In this document: positions 62,636 to 64,000 of the stretch, piece by piece
Numbering within the stretch: position 1 is the stretch's first letter
Layout: each line of letters starts with the position of its first letter
Assembly (NCBI RefSeq): GCF_900114975.1
Contig: NZ_FOUU01000001.1
Span: 620,001-684,000 of the forward strand
Length of the DNA: 64,000 nt
DNA from: Thermodesulforhabdus norvegica
GTDB lineage: Bacteria > Desulfobacterota > Syntrophobacteria > Syntrophobacterales > Thermodesulforhabdaceae
Direction: 5' to 3'
Position numbers and translations under genes: made by a program
Notes under the pieces: generated by a model
Told to the model about the DNA's origin: nothing
The model's database searches: none
What the model saw: only the letters and a program-made list of their open reading frames with translations

Positions 62636-63880
62636 ATGGACAGAGCACTTATACCTGAAGGCGTGAAACGGTGTCCTTTTCCGGTTTTTGCGCTTTGGCT
62701 GCTATTCCTTTTTGCCCTTATGGGTTGGGGTGTCTGGGCCGGAGCTATGGTTCTCTGGAAGGGGTTGAATCTTACGGGACTGAACAACTACTTCGGTTTC
62801 GGGTTGTACATCACCGTTGATCTCGGCGTGATTGCCCTGGGTGCCGGTGCATTCTTTTCGGGCTTTCTCTTTTACGGCCTTTCCAGGTTTTTCCCGGCGC
62901 TTAAAGAGATAAAAAAGATCATCAATCTTGCCGTGGTGGTAGGCTTCGTTTGTTATACGGGGGCACTGCTGGTTTTGCTTCTCGAAATAGGTCAGCCGCT
63001 TCGAGGCTGGTTTGGTTATTGGCATCCCAATGTACATTCAATGCTGACTGAAGTTATCTTCTGTATCACCTGCTACGCCATAGTCCTTACCATCGAATAT
63101 GTACCCATAATTCTTGAGAATCGAAAGCTCGATGCCATCAGGCCTCTTCATGTTTTTGGTCATTCTCTTCATGAAATTATGGCCCTCTTTGCTCTTACCG
63201 GAACCTTTCTGAGCTTTTTCCATCAAGGATCTCTGGGCGGCGTTGCCGGTGTGCTCTTTGCCAGACCTTTCTGTTACAGGACCGGCTTCTTCATCTGGCC
63301 ATGGACCTTTTTCCTCTTCGTTATTTCGGCAATTGCATCGGGGCCTGCTTTTACTGCTCTTATATGCCGGGCGATAGAAAAGTTTGCCCGGAGACCTCTT
63401 GTTGACCGCAGTGTTTACGAGCTAATTGGGAAGATTGAAGGTTCAATTCTTGCCATCTACATTATGCTTAAGATCGCCGACACTCTCTACTGGGCTATGG
63501 TGACGGCTCCGGAGATGGGCTTCAAGTTGACGGACTTTTATCGTCAGCCCTACGGCATGTGGTTGCTTTTTGCGGAGCTCGTGGTCTGTGGGGTAATCCC
63601 TGCAGCCATTTTACTATCACCGAGGTGTAGGGCCAGTAACACTCTGCTCTTTGGAGCCTTTTTCCTGGACTGCACCGGTGTGGTGATAAACAGGTTTGTT
63701 ATGACCGTTCAGGCTCTGGCCGTTCCGGTAATGCCCTTCGATAAGTGGGAAGTTTACGTTCCCACCGTTTACGAATGGGCACCCAGCATAGGGATGCTTG
63801 CCTACGGTGCCCTGATTATATCGCTTTCCTATCGATACCTCCCGCTGTTTCCCAGGGAAAGAGAATTAAATCCCCTTTAA
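62636..63880 (+). CDS. qrcD: Qrc complex, NrfD-family membrane subunit
   Basis: Integral membrane subunit of 414 residues with about ten helices, of the NrfD/PsrC family, which holds the quinone site on the periplasmic side. Typical segments are PVFALWLLFLFALMGWGVW, LLLEIGQPLRGWF and VPTVYEWAPSIGMLAYGA. In Desulfovibrio Qrc reduces menaquinone and translocates charge to store energy for sulfate reduction. Last gene of the operon; a strong terminator follows nine bases after the stop. Confidence 0.93.
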   Translation: MDRALIPEGVKRCPFPVFALWLLFLFALMGWGVWAGAMVLWKGLNLTGLNNYFGFGLYITVDLGVIALGAGAFFSGFLFYGLSRFFPALKEIKKIINLAVVVGFVCYTGALLVLLLEIGQPLRGWFGYWHPNVHSMLTEVIFCITCYAIVLTIEYVPIILENRKLDAIRPLHVFGHSLHEIMALFALTGTFLSFFHQGSLGGVAGVLFARPFCYRTGFFIWPWTFFLFVISAIASGPAFTALICRAIEKFARRPLVDRSVYELIGKIEGSILAIYIMLKIADTLYWAMVTAPEMGFKLTDFYRQPYGMWLLFAELVVCGVIPAAILLSPRCRASNTLLFGAFFLDCTGVVINRFVMTVQALAVPVMPFDKWEVYVPTVYEWAPSIGMLAYGALIISLSYRYLPLFPRERELNPL

Positions 63881-63888
63881 AATCAAAA

Positions 63889-63917
63889 GGGGCGGGTTTG
63901 GTCCCGCCCCGTTTTTT
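63889..63917 (+). terminator. Rho-independent terminator of the qrc operon
   Basis: GGGGCGGG (63889-63896) pairs with CCCGCCCC (63903-63910) around a six-base loop, followed by G and six T. A very stable, canonical terminator on the plus strand. Confidence 0.93.
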
Positions 63918-64000
63918 ATTCCTTTTCCCGCTGTCGTTTTTCCGTAACGCAGTAGATCCCTTCACCCTTCATGGCAGGACGAAAACAGAGGTTGTCGGAT
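63916..64000 (-). CDS. C-terminal end of a converging gene, cut by the window
   Basis: A minus-strand frame is open from the window edge to TAA at 63918-63916 and reads SDNLCFRPAMKGEGIYCV then a charged tail ending in Glu. Two cysteines lie 12 residues apart. The stop touching the qrc terminator is normal for converging genes. Too short to identify; coding status rests on the open frame and position only. Confidence 0.4.
   Translation of the reverse strand, partial: SDNLCFRPAMKGEGIYCVTEKRQREKE

Overview
The window reads as a chromosomal segment of a strictly anaerobic, sulfate-reducing deltaproteobacterium (Desulfobacterota), most plausibly a Syntrophobacterales-like and possibly thermophilic lineage. 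The basis is a complete qrcABCD (quinone reductase complex) operon, a four-subunit oxoacid:ferredoxin oxidoreductase in the order gamma-delta-alpha-beta, a UbiD/UbiE pair that fits menaquinone synthesis, selA, an F0 operon with sodium-type c subunits, and a double-cubane-type ATP-dependent reductase pair. The assignment is inference; there is no rRNA gene in the window.

Layout. 1-6.4 kb: the end of a nucleoside phosphorylase-like gene, then (minus strand) mscS-htrA-gpmI-MFS-pgpA. 6.5-11.1 kb: a branched-chain amino acid ABC transporter, livKHMGF. 11.2-15.6 kb: a small P-loop kinase, alr, argS, a SPOR-domain protein and a 129-residue unknown. 15.6-17.0 kb: a glycosyltransferase resembling those that make glycerate-based compatible solutes. 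17.1-19.7 kb: ubiE and a long ubiD-family decarboxylase. 19.8-20.6 kb: a gene-poor gap with a decayed transposase fragment and a 57-residue HTH-like gene with its own terminator. 20.7-23.7 kb: the por/kor operon. 23.9-25.9 kb: a short argA-type acetyltransferase converging on selA. 26.0-33.5 kb: mfd-surA-rodZ-recO-ccdA-tlpA. 33.5-36.6 kb: glgC and a divergent DnaA paralogue. 36.6-40.3 kb: ihfA-mlaE-mlaF-mlaD-lipoprotein. 40.4-42.8 kb: ribD-ribE and a rhodanese-like protein without its catalytic cysteine. 42.9-46.3 kb: F0 operon atpZ-atpI-atpB-c(triple)-c(single)-b'-b. 46.4-56.3 kb: a long biosynthetic operon ilvB-ilvN-ilvC-psd-pssA-leuC-leuD-leuB-asd-rsmD-coaD. 56.5-58.6 kb: the double-cubane protein and its activator. 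58.8-63.9 kb: qrcABCD with promoter and terminator, followed by the tail of a convergent gene.

How the parts fit. Qrc passes electrons from periplasmic hydrogen/formate oxidation (via cytochrome c3) to menaquinone, whose synthesis ubiE and ubiD probably serve; oxoacid:ferredoxin oxidoreductase supplies low-potential ferredoxin. The liv transporter and the ilv/leu operon cover uptake and synthesis of branched-chain amino acids.

The most striking item is the rotor of the ATP synthase. Two c genes lie side by side. One encodes a normal 83-residue hairpin with a full sodium-binding signature and two carboxylates (Glu32 and Glu65). The other encodes three fused hairpins (244 residues), of which only the first keeps the ion-binding glutamate; the second and third carry Gln at that position. 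A ring built from or containing this protein would have fewer ion sites than hairpins. Other items worth a look are the DnaA paralogue with Glu-Arg replacing the Walker B Asp-Asp, the double-cubane pair, the glycosyltransferase, and the small HTH-like gene, which is under 60 residues and easily missed.
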